Of a DNA stretch of 64,000 bases, positions 51,819 through 63,907 are shown piece by piece. The position numbers were made by a program, and so were the translations under genes. This DNA is from Sipunculus nudus (Eukaryota; Annelida; Sipuncula; Golfingiida; Sipunculidae). The DNA is taken from positions 1,437,241 through 1,501,240 of the forward strand of contig CM049318.1 of the NCBI GenBank assembly GCA_026874595.1, read 5' to 3'. How positions within the stretch are numbered: position 1 is the first letter of the stretch; every line of letters begins with the position of its first letter. A model generated the notes under the pieces. That model worked only from the letters and a program-made list of their open reading frames with translations. It was not told the origin of the DNA and ran no database searches.

Positions 51819-51976
51819 TGTCACGGGATGACATAAAAGCGGACCGAACTGTCTTGCTAGTGAAGCTTGCTTTTCTGGCGAAGCGGTTGGAACGCCGGAC
51901 ATGTGCGCCCCCGACATGGGTTCGAAACCGGGATCTGCCTAATGTTTTCCCCTGAGCAATTTGATTTACGTTAAAG

Positions 51977-52722
51977 TTGCCGCTGAGGAGTATATCCCTC
52001 ACGGTACGAGTCTATATATCTTTGTGACAAGAAAGGCTTATGGGAGCGATAAAGGGTACTGGTGATTTATCCCTCTTCCTCAGAAGATTAGTTACGATGA
52101 CAGGCCACGTGTTCTAATCGGCAGGTTGGTTCCCGAATCATTAATCACCCAGGTCACAAAATAATATAGCAGAAGTCTCTCCGCGAACAGATATTTACCC
52201 CCACGGACGTTGGCTGTTGTTCCGTATTTTCTTATTTGTCATAAGTTATCATTTCTTTTCCTATCAAACTCAAGAAGAAAGAAGGTACAACTATTGATGT
52301 TAAGGTAAAACATGAGTCGCTTTGGGGAAAACATGGGTTACCGAGTAATGGTAGAGATTTGCTCCAAATGGGGAAGAATGAAACAGTTTAAAATATTGTC
52401 CGGAAGTCATTTGATGTGCAATAAAGAGTGTCATTTCAGAAATTTTAGTGATCACTGGCGACATAGTATTCGGGTATCGAATTCAGTCAAGACCAAAATG
52501 CACTTTGAATGGTTGCTGATTAAATAGACAGATTGTGATTTCTGAGTAACTAGCTGGTCAGTGGATATCTCTCACTACAAAACGAATAGAACACTCTACA
52601 GTGTTATATTTTCCATTTACCAGTGGTGATTTCAAACCAAGTTAGGTACAGGGGGAAAACGGATCATTACCTGTTATCTGTTTGGTGTCGGAGAATGACA
52701 TCAGTAATCAAGATTTCTTTGG
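51977..52722. other. Intergenic sequence between the TRIM and LTR copy 4
   Basis: A 71-codon ORF (52312-52527) has no recognisable motif. Confidence 0.45.
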
Positions 52723-52727
52723 GTAAC

Positions 52728-53530
52728 TGTTACAGATGTCTTTTTTTATGTGTGACACGGGCGGAACTCGTGTTGTAGCAGCCTCGCCTGGCCGGATTTT
52801 GCACTCTCAGTTTAACTCTCGTTGTCATGCTAGCTTGGGGCTTTCTCGCCTGGCCGAGTCGGGCAGGCTGATGTGTGAACCCTGATATGTAGAGACACGG
52901 CATTCGTTTTTTTTTGCTAGATGGTTCCTGTAACGCATGTGTACTGTGTATTATGTTAGATTCTTTAGATTGTTCGAGAAATAGAAATTCTAGGCTTGAG
53001 ATGAAAGTTATATAAAGAGGCGGTGTTTTAAAGCCGAGAGAGAGATGAGAGAATATTCCTGCGGACACAGAAGCGTGTATGTCAGTTTGGCAATTATAGA
53101 TTTTCTTCAGATTTTCTTCTGGATTTATGACGAATCTTATTTGGTCTTCAGCTTATTTTCGGGATTATCACAAGAGCTTTAAGTTGGATTGTTATTTTCC
53201 GAGAGAATTTGTGTGAACTGTCCGTCCGGCTTATACATTTTAAAGGACATGTCGCTGTGACAGTGGTGGTAACTTTTTTTACTGTGTGATTGTATTGATT
53301 TGCTGTTATACTGCTGTTATACTGTGTCATTGTATTGATTTAGTGTATTGTAATGTTAGGGTTGTTTTAAGAATAAATTATGGTTATTTGTTAACAAAAA
53401 AACACTGACTTCTTTATTCATTCCCCTAGACATTTCACGCTGCCTATTGTTACAGAATCTGATTTTTTTTTTATTACAAAATTTATGTTCATCACGCATG
53501 CGTGATCTGTTGATATTAGGTTCCGTAACA
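52728..53530 (+). mobile_element. Solo LTR, family A, copy 4, with 5-bp target duplication
   Basis: An 803-bp element from TGTTACAGATGTC to TTCCGTAACA, flanked by GTAAC on both sides (52723-52727 and 53531-53535). Termini form a short inverted repeat (TGTTAC/GTAACA). A TATATAAAG box lies at about 53009 and AATAAA at 53372-53377. It is the cleanest copy and defines the ends of the family. There is no internal region, consistent with LTR-LTR recombination. Confidence 0.85.
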
Positions 53531-53535
53531 GTAAC

Positions 53536-55045
53536 ATACATTTCAAATGAATAAATATTTTTTTTTAATTGTTAATTTATCTTTTTAAAATATTACCCAA
53601 TAAATAATTTAATTTGTAACTGAACTTTCGTTTCGTTACCTATTTATCCCGCCATTTGATTTAATCAGTGTACAGTTTGTTTGGGCGAAAGTGAAGGAAA
53701 GGAACTTTAGTACAATGCATGGAATGATACAAAAAGACCATAATGATTGCAGGTGATAACTCAGTTTATTTTGCCAGTTGATAACTCTCTTTATTTTCGC
53801 AGTGGCAGAAAGCTCCGTATCCTAATAAACTATTCATCTGCCTAGATAGCCTTCCATGCTATAATCAGGATTGACCCTGAGAAAATATCCCTTATTATCT
53901 AACCCTTTATTTGAAATATATGTATTCATTATATGGCACGGGAACCTTGTTTTGAGATATTCCAAATTATGTATTTATGTTTTTTTTCAAATCCCTTAAA
54001 TAAACATTATTACATGCAGACATTACATATAAAATTTTAAACATTCCTTCCGTCTGGACACTTTGTGAATTTCGTGTCTTTATATGACCTGATACTGTCG
54101 TAAGGATTTCAGACAGAAGACCTTTCGGATCACATGTTCGGTCACGAACCTCGAGACAGACACACTGCCTTTCAGCTTATCTGACAGAAAGGATGCCTCG
54201 TCCCGTCATATTTTTGGCAAGCACCGGTGAACGCAAATCTGTTTTAGAGATAATTATTTCTGTACGGGTTGTTCTCTCACGGAAAAACAGGCGAACACCT
54301 GACTCGTCACGCAGGTAAGCGTGAGGTTTACATCGTTACCTAACACATAAATACATACTGACAGCCTCATAATACCCCGAATTCACTCATAGGGAGAGGA
54401 AATATATGACAAATTGAATACGATTATACGCAGACGTTTATTTTGGGTGGAGGTAGAATGGTCTGAGGGCATAAAACTTCTAATTTAGGAAATTTTGAAT
54501 ATTTTAATTATAGTTAATTTTTGTAATTACAACTGTTATGGAAGGCAAGAGCATTTGCATTTCTCAGCAGGTTCTAAAGGTGAATATGCAAAGAGTTCGT
54601 GTAAATGTTATATGTTTTAGCCAATGAGTAATGTGTCTCCTTTTAAAAACCTTTGCTGATGAGAGGAATGATTTGAACAGATTCTTTATTACTATTGTTA
54701 ATTCCAAGATATATATTAAAGTATATGTAATCGACATATAAATTTGTAATGGTCCCCTGAACTCATGGCTGAGGAAACGGGATGATAAAACGGGTCATAA
54801 AAAAGGATCGCAAGAATATAAACTGGTCAATGTCCCCGACGACTGTATCTTCGAGGGAGTAGTCTGCCTGTAGTTGTTGGTGGATCCAGGATTTAGGCAA
54901 AGTAGGGTTTCAACCCAGGAGAACTCATGGCAAAACCAAAAAGTAATGCCCTATGTCCAGAGGAGGGTCCGAAACCCATAAAAAAGATTATGGCTGCAGA
55001 AAAAGGGGGGTCTGGACCCCTTGGACCTCTTCCCTGGATCCTCTG
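53536..55045. other. Intergenic sequence, no gene recognised
   Basis: AT-rich. A 67-codon ORF at 54927-55130 runs into the satellite and is not convincing. Confidence 0.45.
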
Positions 55046-58000
55046 GATCGATAAGTTATGCCCTCATACCCTTACCCACCAGAATCGTGCTTGGTTCTTA
55101 GTAATCCTAAGTTATGCCCATATACACTAACCACCAGAGTCGTGCTTGGTTCTTAGTAATCTTAAGTTATGCCCATATACCCTAACCACCAGAGTCGTGC
55201 TTGGTTCTTAGTAATCCTAATTTATGGCCATATACCTTAACCACCAGAGTCGTGCTTGGTTCTTAGTAATCCTAAGTTATGGCCATATACCCTAACCACA
55301 AGAGTCATGCTTGGTTTTTTAGTAATCCTAAGTTATGACCATATACCCTAACCACCAGAGTCGTGCTTGGTTCTTAGTAATAGTAAGTTATGCCCATATA
55401 CCCTAACTACCAGGGTCGTGCTTGGTTCTAAGGTATCCTAAGTTATGCCCATATACCCTAACCACCAGAGTCGTGCTTGGTTCTTAGTAATCCTAAGTTA
55501 TGGCCATATACACTAACCACCAGAGTCGTGCTTGGTTCTTAGTAATCCTAAGTTATGCCCTCATACCTTTACCCACCAGAGTCGTGCTTGGTTCTTAGTA
55601 TTCCTAAGTTATGCCCATATACCCTAACCACCAGAGTCGTGCTTGGTTCTTAGTAATCCTAAGTTATGCCCATATACTCTTACCACCAGAGTCGTGCCTG
55701 GTTCTTAGTAATCCTAAGTTATAGCCATATTCCCTAACCACCAGAGTCGTGCTTGGTTCTTAGTAATCCTAAGTTATGCCCATATACTCTAACCACCAGA
55801 GTCGTGCTTGGTTCTTAGTAATCCTAAGTTATGGCCATATACCCTAACCACCAGAGTCATGCTTGGTTCTTAGTAATCCTAAGTTATGGCCATATACCCT
55901 AACCACCAGAGTCGTGCTTGGTTCTTAGAAATCCTAAGTTATGCCCATATACACTAACCACCAGAGTCGTGCTTGGTTCTTAGTAATCCTAAGTTATGGC
56001 CATATACCCTAACCACCAGAGTCGTGCTTGGTTCTTAGTAATCCTAAGTTATGGCCATATACCCTAACCACCAGAGTCGTGCTTGGTTCTTAGTAATCCT
56101 AAGTTATGACCATATACTCTAACCACCAGAGTCGTGCTTGGTTCTTAGTAATCCTAAGTTATGGCCATATACCCTAACCACCAGAGTCGTGCTTGGTTCT
56201 TAGTAATCCTAAGTTATGCCCATATACTCTAACCACCAGAGTCGTGCTTGGTTCTTCGTTATCCTAAGTTATGGCCATATACCCTAACCACCAGAGTCGT
56301 GCCTGGTTCTTAGTAATCCTAAGTTATGGCCATATACCCTAACCACCTGAGTCGTGCCTGGTTCTTAGTAATCCTAAGTTATGCCCATATACTCTAACCA
56401 CCAGAGTCGTGCTTGGTTCTTGGTAATCCTATGTTATACCCATATACCCTAACCACCACCAGTCGTGCTTGGTTCTTAGTAATCCTAAGTTATGCCCATA
56501 TACTCTAACCACCAGAGTCGTGCTTGGATTTTTTGTAATTCTAAGTTATGCCCATATACCCTAGCCACCAGAATCGTGCCTGGTTCTTAGTAATCCTAAG
56601 TTAAGGCCATATACCCTAACCACCAGAGTCGTGCTTGGTTCTTAGTAATCCTAAGTTATGCCCATATACTCTAACCACCAGAGTCGTGCTTGGTTCTTAG
56701 TAATCCTAAGTAATGCCCATATACTCTAACCACCAGAGTCGTGCTTGGTTCTTGGTAATCCTAAGTTATGCCCATATACCCTAACCACCACCAGTCGTGC
56801 TTGGTTCTTAGTAATCCTAAGTTATGCCCATATACTCTAACCACCAGAGTCGTGCTTGGTTCTTAGTAATCCTAATTTATGGCCATATACCTTAACCACC
56901 AGAGTCGTGCTTGGTTCTTAGTAATCCTAAGTTATGGCCATATACCCTAACCACCAGAGTCATGCTCGGTTTTTTAGTAATCCTAAGATCCTAAGTTATG
57001 ACCATATACCCTAACCACCAGAGTCGTGCTTGGTTCTTAGTAATAGTAAGTTATGCCCATATACCCTAACTACCAGGGTCGTGCTTGGTTCTAAGTAATC
57101 CTAAGTAATGCCCATATACACTAACCACCAGAGTCGTGCTTGGTTCTTAGTAATCCTAAGTTATGGCCATATACACTAACCACCAGAGTCGTGCTTGGTT
57201 CTTAGTAATCCTAAGTTATGCCCTCATACCTTTACCCACCAGAGTCGTGCTTGGTTCTTAGTATTCCTAAGTTATGCCCATATACCCTAACCACCAGAGT
57301 GGTGCTTGGTTCTTAGTAATCCTAAGTTATGCCCATATACTCTTACCACCTGAGTCGTGCCTGGTTCTTAGTAATCCTAAGTTATAGCCATATTCCCTAA
57401 CCACCAGAGTCGTGCTTGGTTCTTAGTAATCCTAAGTTATGCCCATATACTCTAACCAACAGGGTCGTGCTTGGTTCTTAGTAATCCTAAGTTATGGCCA
57501 TATACCCTAACCACCAGAGTCATGCTTGGTTCTTAGTAATCCTAAGTTATGGCCATATACCCTAACCACCAGAGTCGTGCTTGGTTCTTAGTAATCCTAG
57601 GTTATGCCCATATACACTAACCACCAGAGTCGTGCTTGGTTCTTAGTAATCCTAAGTTATGGCCATATACCCTAACCACCAGAGTCGTGCTTGGTTCTTA
57701 GTAATCCTAAGTTATGGCCATATACCCTAACCACCAGAGTCGTGCTTGGTTCTTAGTAATCCTAAGTTATGGCCATATACCCTAACCACCAGAGTCGTGC
57801 TTGGTTCTTAGTAATCCTAAGTTATGCCCATATACTCTAACCACCAGAGTCGTGCTTGGTTCTTAGTAATCCTAAGTTATGCCCATATACTCTAACCACC
57901 AGAGTCGTGCTTGGTTCTTGGTAATCCTAAATTATACCCATATACCCTAACCACCACCAGTCGTGCTTGGTTCTTAGTAATCCTAAGTTATGCCCATATA

Positions 58001-58410
58001 CTCTAACCACCAGAGTCGTGCTTGGATTTTTTGTAATTCTAAGTTATGCCCATATACCCTAACAACCAGAGTCGTGCCTGGTTCTTAGTAATCCTAAGTT
58101 AAGGCCATATACCCTAACCACCAGAGTCGTGCTTGGTTCTTAGTAATCCTAAGTTATGCCCATATACTCTAACCACCAGAGTCGTGCTTGGTTCTTAGTA
58201 ATCCTAAGTTATGCCCATATACTCTAACCACCAGAGTCGTGCTTGGTTCTTGGTAATCCTAAGTTATGCCCATATACCCTAACCACCACCAGTCGTGCTT
58301 GGTTCTTAGTAATCCTAAGTTATGCCCATATACTCTAACCACCAGAGTCGTGGTTGGATTTTTTGTTATTCTAAGTTATGCCCATATACTCTAACCACCA
58401 GAGTCGTCCT
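55046..58410. repeat. 56-bp satellite array, about 60 copies
   Basis: Unit contains ACCACCAGAGTCGTGCTTGG, then TTCTTAGTAATCCTAAG and TTATGCCCATATACCCTAA. Common variants are ATGGCCATA and TACTCTAACC. Rare variants (AATAGTAAG, CCCTCATACCTTTACCCACC, ACTACCAGGGTCG) occur as matched pairs at an offset of 1663 bp (55381/57044 and 55561/57224). Another pair, GGATTTTTTGTAATT at 56523 and 58021, has an offset of about 1498, so about three units were gained or lost between the two blocks. Confidence 0.96.
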
Positions 58411-60270
58411 CTTGTTGGTCCGCTTATGTACAGTGTGGTTAGCGGTACCGTTGTCTTCCCGTCGGAAAAAGAATAAACCCATGAAAGGCTACCTGTCCTT
58501 TCTCTTTTATGCAGTGTAGTTAAAAGCACAAAGCGTCAAGCTCTCTGTATAGATAATTAGGTTGTAGGCTACCTTTTTAAATGTCAATGGACCGACGGTA
58601 ACGCCATCTCTATAATTATTTTAATGTCGCTTGTTAGGGATGCCATGAACCACGGTTATATATGAGACATGTCAACCAGGCCGTTAAGTGAATATTATTT
58701 ATATCATAAACAGGTAGGGTACAAAAAATAATGCAATTTCCTCTTTCTGCAATTGGTGCACATTTTGTTTGGCAAGTTTGTCTTATGTGAGAGTTATCGC
58801 GAAAATCACGATAGGGTTGGTGGAACGGACTTTAGTGAGATTTATAGTGTAAGTATTTTATAATACTTTGCTATTAAACATATTCAACACTTTCATATTT
58901 GTGTCTTATGTCTTGGCACAAGTAAGACATTATCAATTCATATTTCCCAAAGATTTAATGAATTTTGTATGAGCTGTATTTGGCGTCTCATACACAAATT
59001 CTTATGTTAAGGTAAAAGGCTTTATAGAGGGTATTAGTTTTATAGAATTACATTTGTTCATGGATTTGTCGAGATTTTCCCCTCGGAAAACTTAAATCAA
59101 ATAGTAGAAATAATAGTAACACAGCCCTTTGGAAAAAAATCCTCCCCTCATATGAAGAATAACGTTTCTAACATTGTAAGGGATAAAGCATGAAACAATA
59201 GAATATTTCTGTTTTTTTATAGAGACTCAATAATTGGGTTTTCTCCGATATGAAAAACCATGAAAACAGTCACTTATCTCATGACCCCCCCCCCCCCCCC
59301 CTTGTCCTGCGTGTCTGACACCAAACATATGAACCCTTTTTATTCCTGAGTAAATCATTGATCATCTTACACCAAATAATTAAAAAATGAAATAGGTTAG
59401 TTAACGAGCACGTTCTTAATAATGAGCCCTCCAACAGAACATCTGTGTTTCCGATGGGCGTTAGTAATACATCCGGCGAGCACAATTAGCTGTGAGAGAG
59501 AATGGTTTTTGGGATGATTAATGTTTCGTTTTTGTCCTTGTGAACTGCACGAACGTGGGTCACGATTTGCGTTTGACAAATGATGCCGTGTTTTTTTTGT
59601 GTGTTCCATTGAAGGTGATCCAGCACACAAAATGGCCACAACTGAAGGTTTAACAAATCGTAGGTGTGAGGTGCACTTTGTCTCTAATATTGATGTAATC
59701 TTCCGGGACATTGCTCATTAATCAATGCCTGCTTTTTGCTACAAGTTACGAAGATATGCTTGAGAAAACACGTGAAAACCATGAGCAATATTTTATTTAG
59801 TTGAAATTTATGTGCTACCTATAGTGATTGGATTTCCAATTATATACCTGCCGGAGGTAAATTTTTATATATAATTCTTAAGGCCCAGTAACAGATGAAG
59901 TAAGAATATCTGCGACCGCGAATACATACTATCGAAAGAGCATCGCTCGAACACTTGCGACTGTCTGCGACTAAATTGTCGAGCGACCAATGTAATAATA
60001 TTCATGAATATCACGAGATTAATTATAAGATTAGTCATTGCCTGTCACTGATTTAAGACAATTTACGATAACCTCTAACCCGAGGTCCTAATAACCAAAC
60101 GATCGTTCCCGGGTTTCTCTTTGAAACTAGAACACCTTGTGACAGATTTTTTTTCTCTTGTCATTTTCCGTGACCATCAGCGACCTTTTGTGACATTTCT
60201 TGCGGTTTCTGGGCAACTGTTTGTAATTTTATTATAGATTGCAGTTGGCATCTCGTTATTTCTTGTGTCT
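58411..60270. other. Intergenic sequence, no gene recognised
   Basis: AT-rich, with a 17-base C run at 59285-59301. ORFs at 59279-59711 (-) are not recognised. Confidence 0.45.
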
Positions 60271-62150
60271 CCTGTTGTGACCAGGTCTTTATGGAGGCGG
60301 TTCGTGTAACAGGTCGTTATGGAGGCAGTCTTGTGACCAGGTCTTTATGGAGCAGTTCGTGTGACCAGGTCTTTATGGAGGCAGTTCGTATGACCATGTT
60401 GTTATGTAGCAGTTCGTGTACCCAGGTTTGTATGGAGCAGTTCGTGTGACCAGGTTTTTATGGAGGCGGTTCATATGACCAGGTTCTTATGGAGCAGTTC
60501 GTATGACCAGGTTTTTATGGAGCAGCTCGTGTGACCAGGTTTTTATGGAGCAGTTCGTGTGACCAGGTTTGTATGGAGCAGTTTGTGTGACCAGGTATTT
60601 ATGGAGCAGTTCGTTTGACCAGGTTTTTATGGAGCAGCTCGTGTGACCAGGTTTTTATGGAGCAGCTCGTGTGACCAAATTTTTATGGAGCAGTTCGTGT
60701 GACCAGGTTTTTATGGAGCAGTTCCTGTGACCAGGTTTTTATAGAGCAGTTCGTGTGACCAGGTTTTTATGGAGCAGTTCGTGTGACCAGGTTTTTATGG
60801 AGCAGTTCGTGTGACCAGGTTTTTATGGAGCAGTTCGTGTGACCAGGTTTTTATGGAGCAGTTCGTGTGACCAGGTTGTTATGGAGCAGTTCGTGTGACC
60901 AGGTTTTTATGGAGGCAGTTCGTATGACCAGGTTTTTATAGAGCAGTTCGTGTGAACAGGTTTTTATGGAGCAGTTCGTGTGACCAGGTTTTTATGGAGC
61001 AGTTCGTGTGACCAGGCTTTTATGGAGCAGTTCGTGTGACCAGGTTTTAATAGAGCAGTTCGTATGACCAGGTTCTTATGGAGCAGTTCGTGATCAGGTT
61101 TTTATAGAGCAGTTCGTGTGACCAGGTTTTTATAGAGCAGTTCGTGTGACCAGGTTTTTATGGAGCAGTTCGTGTGACCAGGTTTTTATGGAGCAGTTCG
61201 TGTGACCAGGTTGTTATGGAGCAGTTCGTGTGACCAGGTTTTTATGGGGCAGTTCGTGTGACCAGGTTTGTATGGAGCAGTTCGTGTGACAAGGTTTTTA
61301 TAGAGCAGTTTGTGTGACCAGGTTTTTATGGAGCAGTTCGTGTGACCAGGTTTTTATGGAGCAGTTCGTGTGACCAGGTTTTTATGGAGCAGTTCGTGTG
61401 ACCAGGTTTTTATAGAGCAGTTCGTGTGACCAGGTTTTTATGGAGCAGTGCGTGTGACCAGGTTTTTATGGAGGCAGTTCGTGTGACCAGGTTGTTACGG
61501 AGCAGTTCGTGTAACAAGGTTTTTATGGAGGCAGTTCGTGATCAGGTTTTTATAGAGCAGTTCGTGTGACCAGGTTTTTATGGAGCAGTTCGTTTGACCA
61601 GGTTTTTATGGAGCAGTTCGTGTGACCAGGTTTTTATAGAGCAGTTCGTGTGACCAGGTTTTTATGGAGCAGTTCGTATGACCAGGTTTTTATGGAGCAG
61701 TTCGTGTGACCAGGTTTTTATAGAGCAGTTCGTGTGACCAGGTTTTTATAGAGCAGTTCGAGTGACCAGGTTTTTAGGGAGCAGTTCGTGTGACCAGGTT
61801 TTTATAGAGCAGTTCGTGTGACCAGGTTGTTATGGAGCAGTTCGTGTGACCAGGTTTTTATGGAGCAGTTCGTGTGACCAGGTTTTTATGGAGGCAGTTC
61901 GTATGACCAGGTTTTATGGAGCAGTACGTGTGACCAGGTTTTTATGGAGGCAGTTCGTATGACCATGTTGGTATGGAGCAGTTCGTGTGACCAGGTTGTT
62001 ATGGAGCAGTTCGTGTGACCAGGTTGTTATGAAGCAGTTCGTGTGACCAGGTTGTTATGGAGGCAGTTCATATGACCGGGTTCTTATGGAGCAGTTCGTA
62101 TGACCAGGTTTTTATGGAGCAGCTCGTGTGACCAGGTAGCAGTTCGTATG
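60271..62150. repeat. 28-bp satellite array, about 66 copies
   Basis: Unit CAGTTCGTGTGACCAGGTTT plus TTATGGAG, with GGAGGCAG insertions of one base and GTAC/GTATG variants. The start and end share a variant block: GTATGACCATGTTG at 60391 and 61960 (offset 1569), and TTCATATGACC at 60471 and 62068 (offset 1597). The difference is exactly one 28-bp unit. Confidence 0.96.
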
Positions 62151-62560
62151 AGCAAGTCCATGAACATTCTTAAATAGGGCCAATTTGTAAATCATTAACC
62201 TGATTTGTTTGTAGGTCTGTTTGTATTCCATTCTGTATGCATGCATATCTGTCTATATGTCTGTCTTATCTACATAATGATGTCACGTGTAATATCCTGT
62301 CGTCTTTGACGTCACTTCGCTATTTCTTGGGAAAATGTGCTAATACACAGAGGGGATCCCTGTACGCTATATAATGGAGCAAACAACAGGCAATCGGAAG
62401 GTCAGGGGTTCAGTTCCCATACGGGGTGATCCGACCTTTTCTGTGTATCCTTGTTCTAAATCTCTATACATTGGATCAGCATTCAGCATGGCAATTCATT
62501 CCTCTGTCTACAGAGTGACAGGTTTACCGACCTACTGCCTTGTGTAATCCCAGCTTTCTC

Positions 62561-62561
<1 letters not shown>

Positions 62562-62631
<70 letters not shown>
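62562..62631. repeat. (CTGT)n(CT)n compound microsatellite
   Basis: About seven CTGT units pass into about 20 CT units. Confidence 0.95.
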
Positions 62632-62635
<4 letters not shown>

Positions 62636-63871
62636 ACTTTAATCATGTTTAATCACACCACTTTTTAGTTATTAGAGCCGGTTCATGGGTCCAGTCTATA
62701 GACCTGTTTATGGCCCATCGCTCATGCGTTAGTAGATATTGATTTATTCAGTACATAACAATCGTGTTTTGACGATTTCTGGGTAAAACAACTTCAAAGA
62801 ATGTTGTCTGCTGGTATGTTTAATGATGTTTAATGTCGTTGGTGGTTTTATCCGGAATGACGCCTCGGTCATTTATCTTTCAAATATCTTCCTTTATCTC
62901 GTTGGGGAGGCCAGTAGGGGCGTTAAAATAAAGTCTGGCTCACTTCTATCCTTCTTATGACACAAGGAGTCAAACAAGCCCAAAGACGCTAAATTTATGG
63001 TTCACATATAGAGCTGAACTTTGAGAAAGTTTATTACTGGAGGTTTCAAGTCGGGCTGAAGTCACTTATTACCAGACTCCATAGGGTTTTTACTTTTTAT
63101 CCCGGTCTGTTTGGGACCCGCTGCTCTCTGCATTCATATCGACTTGGGACCACTAGCAAGTTTTAATATATGGCAATGGAAGTACATATTATGTAGCTAG
63201 CTAAAACAAATGTAAATGTTCAAAGTAGCAATTCGATTCCTCCCATTTTACTCTGTAAAATACTGACTTATACATGCATTATATACGTATAAAGCCTCAA
63301 AATTACTACCATCAACGGGACCTCTATAAGGTGGTCGCCTAAGCAAGGTCTGATATAAAGAGCAAACCGAATTGGGACCATGAAAAAGGGGTCGTTCTTT
63401 TGAGGCTGTCGCTAATGGTGATTAGGGGAGATGGTGGTTAGACGAGGTTTACTGTATATGTCATGGATTATACATACATTATATATGTACACACACTCAT
63501 AAAGCTAAACATTACCTCCCCCCCCCCCCCTTCTCTTTTTTCCCTCTCTCACTCAAATTCCGTATTTACAGCTTCAGAGAGACATTTTTGGTATACATTT
63601 AAATTTTAATTAATTAAAAATACATACTTAGCAACAGGGGGACCGCTTAAGATATATTTCAACAACTATTTAGTGATAAAACATTAAAAATTGGTATATA
63701 TCAAAGAAGCAACGAAAATGTTTAGATTAGGGTGATATTTTGACACATGTTTACGACCAATTTAAGCCTTTTGGCTTCATTTTTCCCCATATGAATTCCC
63801 ATATATTCCCATAATTCATTAATTTTCCCCCTAATGCCTAAAATAAAGGATGGTCCCCTTCAGTAGGGTTC

Positions 63872-63877
<6 letters not shown>

Positions 63878-63906
<29 letters not shown>

Positions 63907-63907
63907 G
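63878..63907. repeat. (AT)n microsatellite
   Basis: About 15 AT dinucleotides. Confidence 0.93.

Larger units (their letters stand above)
51546..51976 (+). mobile_element. Miniature LTR retrotransposon (TRIM), family B, with tRNA-like LTRs
   Basis: Two ~156-bp direct repeats flank a 117-bp core. The 5' LTR runs from TGTAACGGAGTGACATAAAA (51546) to TTCGTAACGA (about 51701). Three bases later lies TGGGGGCTCGTCCAGGAT (51705-51722), a 17/18 match to the primer binding site complementary to the 3' end of tRNA-Pro. The core ends in the purine tract AAGAGGGGGG (51809-51818), directly followed by the 3' LTR, TGTCACGGGATGACATAAAA (51819) to about 51976. There is no coding capacity, so any movement would need enzymes from another LTR element. 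LTRs are ~85-90% alike by eye. No target duplication survives clearly. A tandem SINE pair is the alternative, but the PBS and PPT at exact positions argue against it. Confidence 0.82.

Noticed and set aside
51630-52002. ORFs across the TRIM
   Set aside because: They run through LTR, PBS and PPT sequence and have no protein motif.
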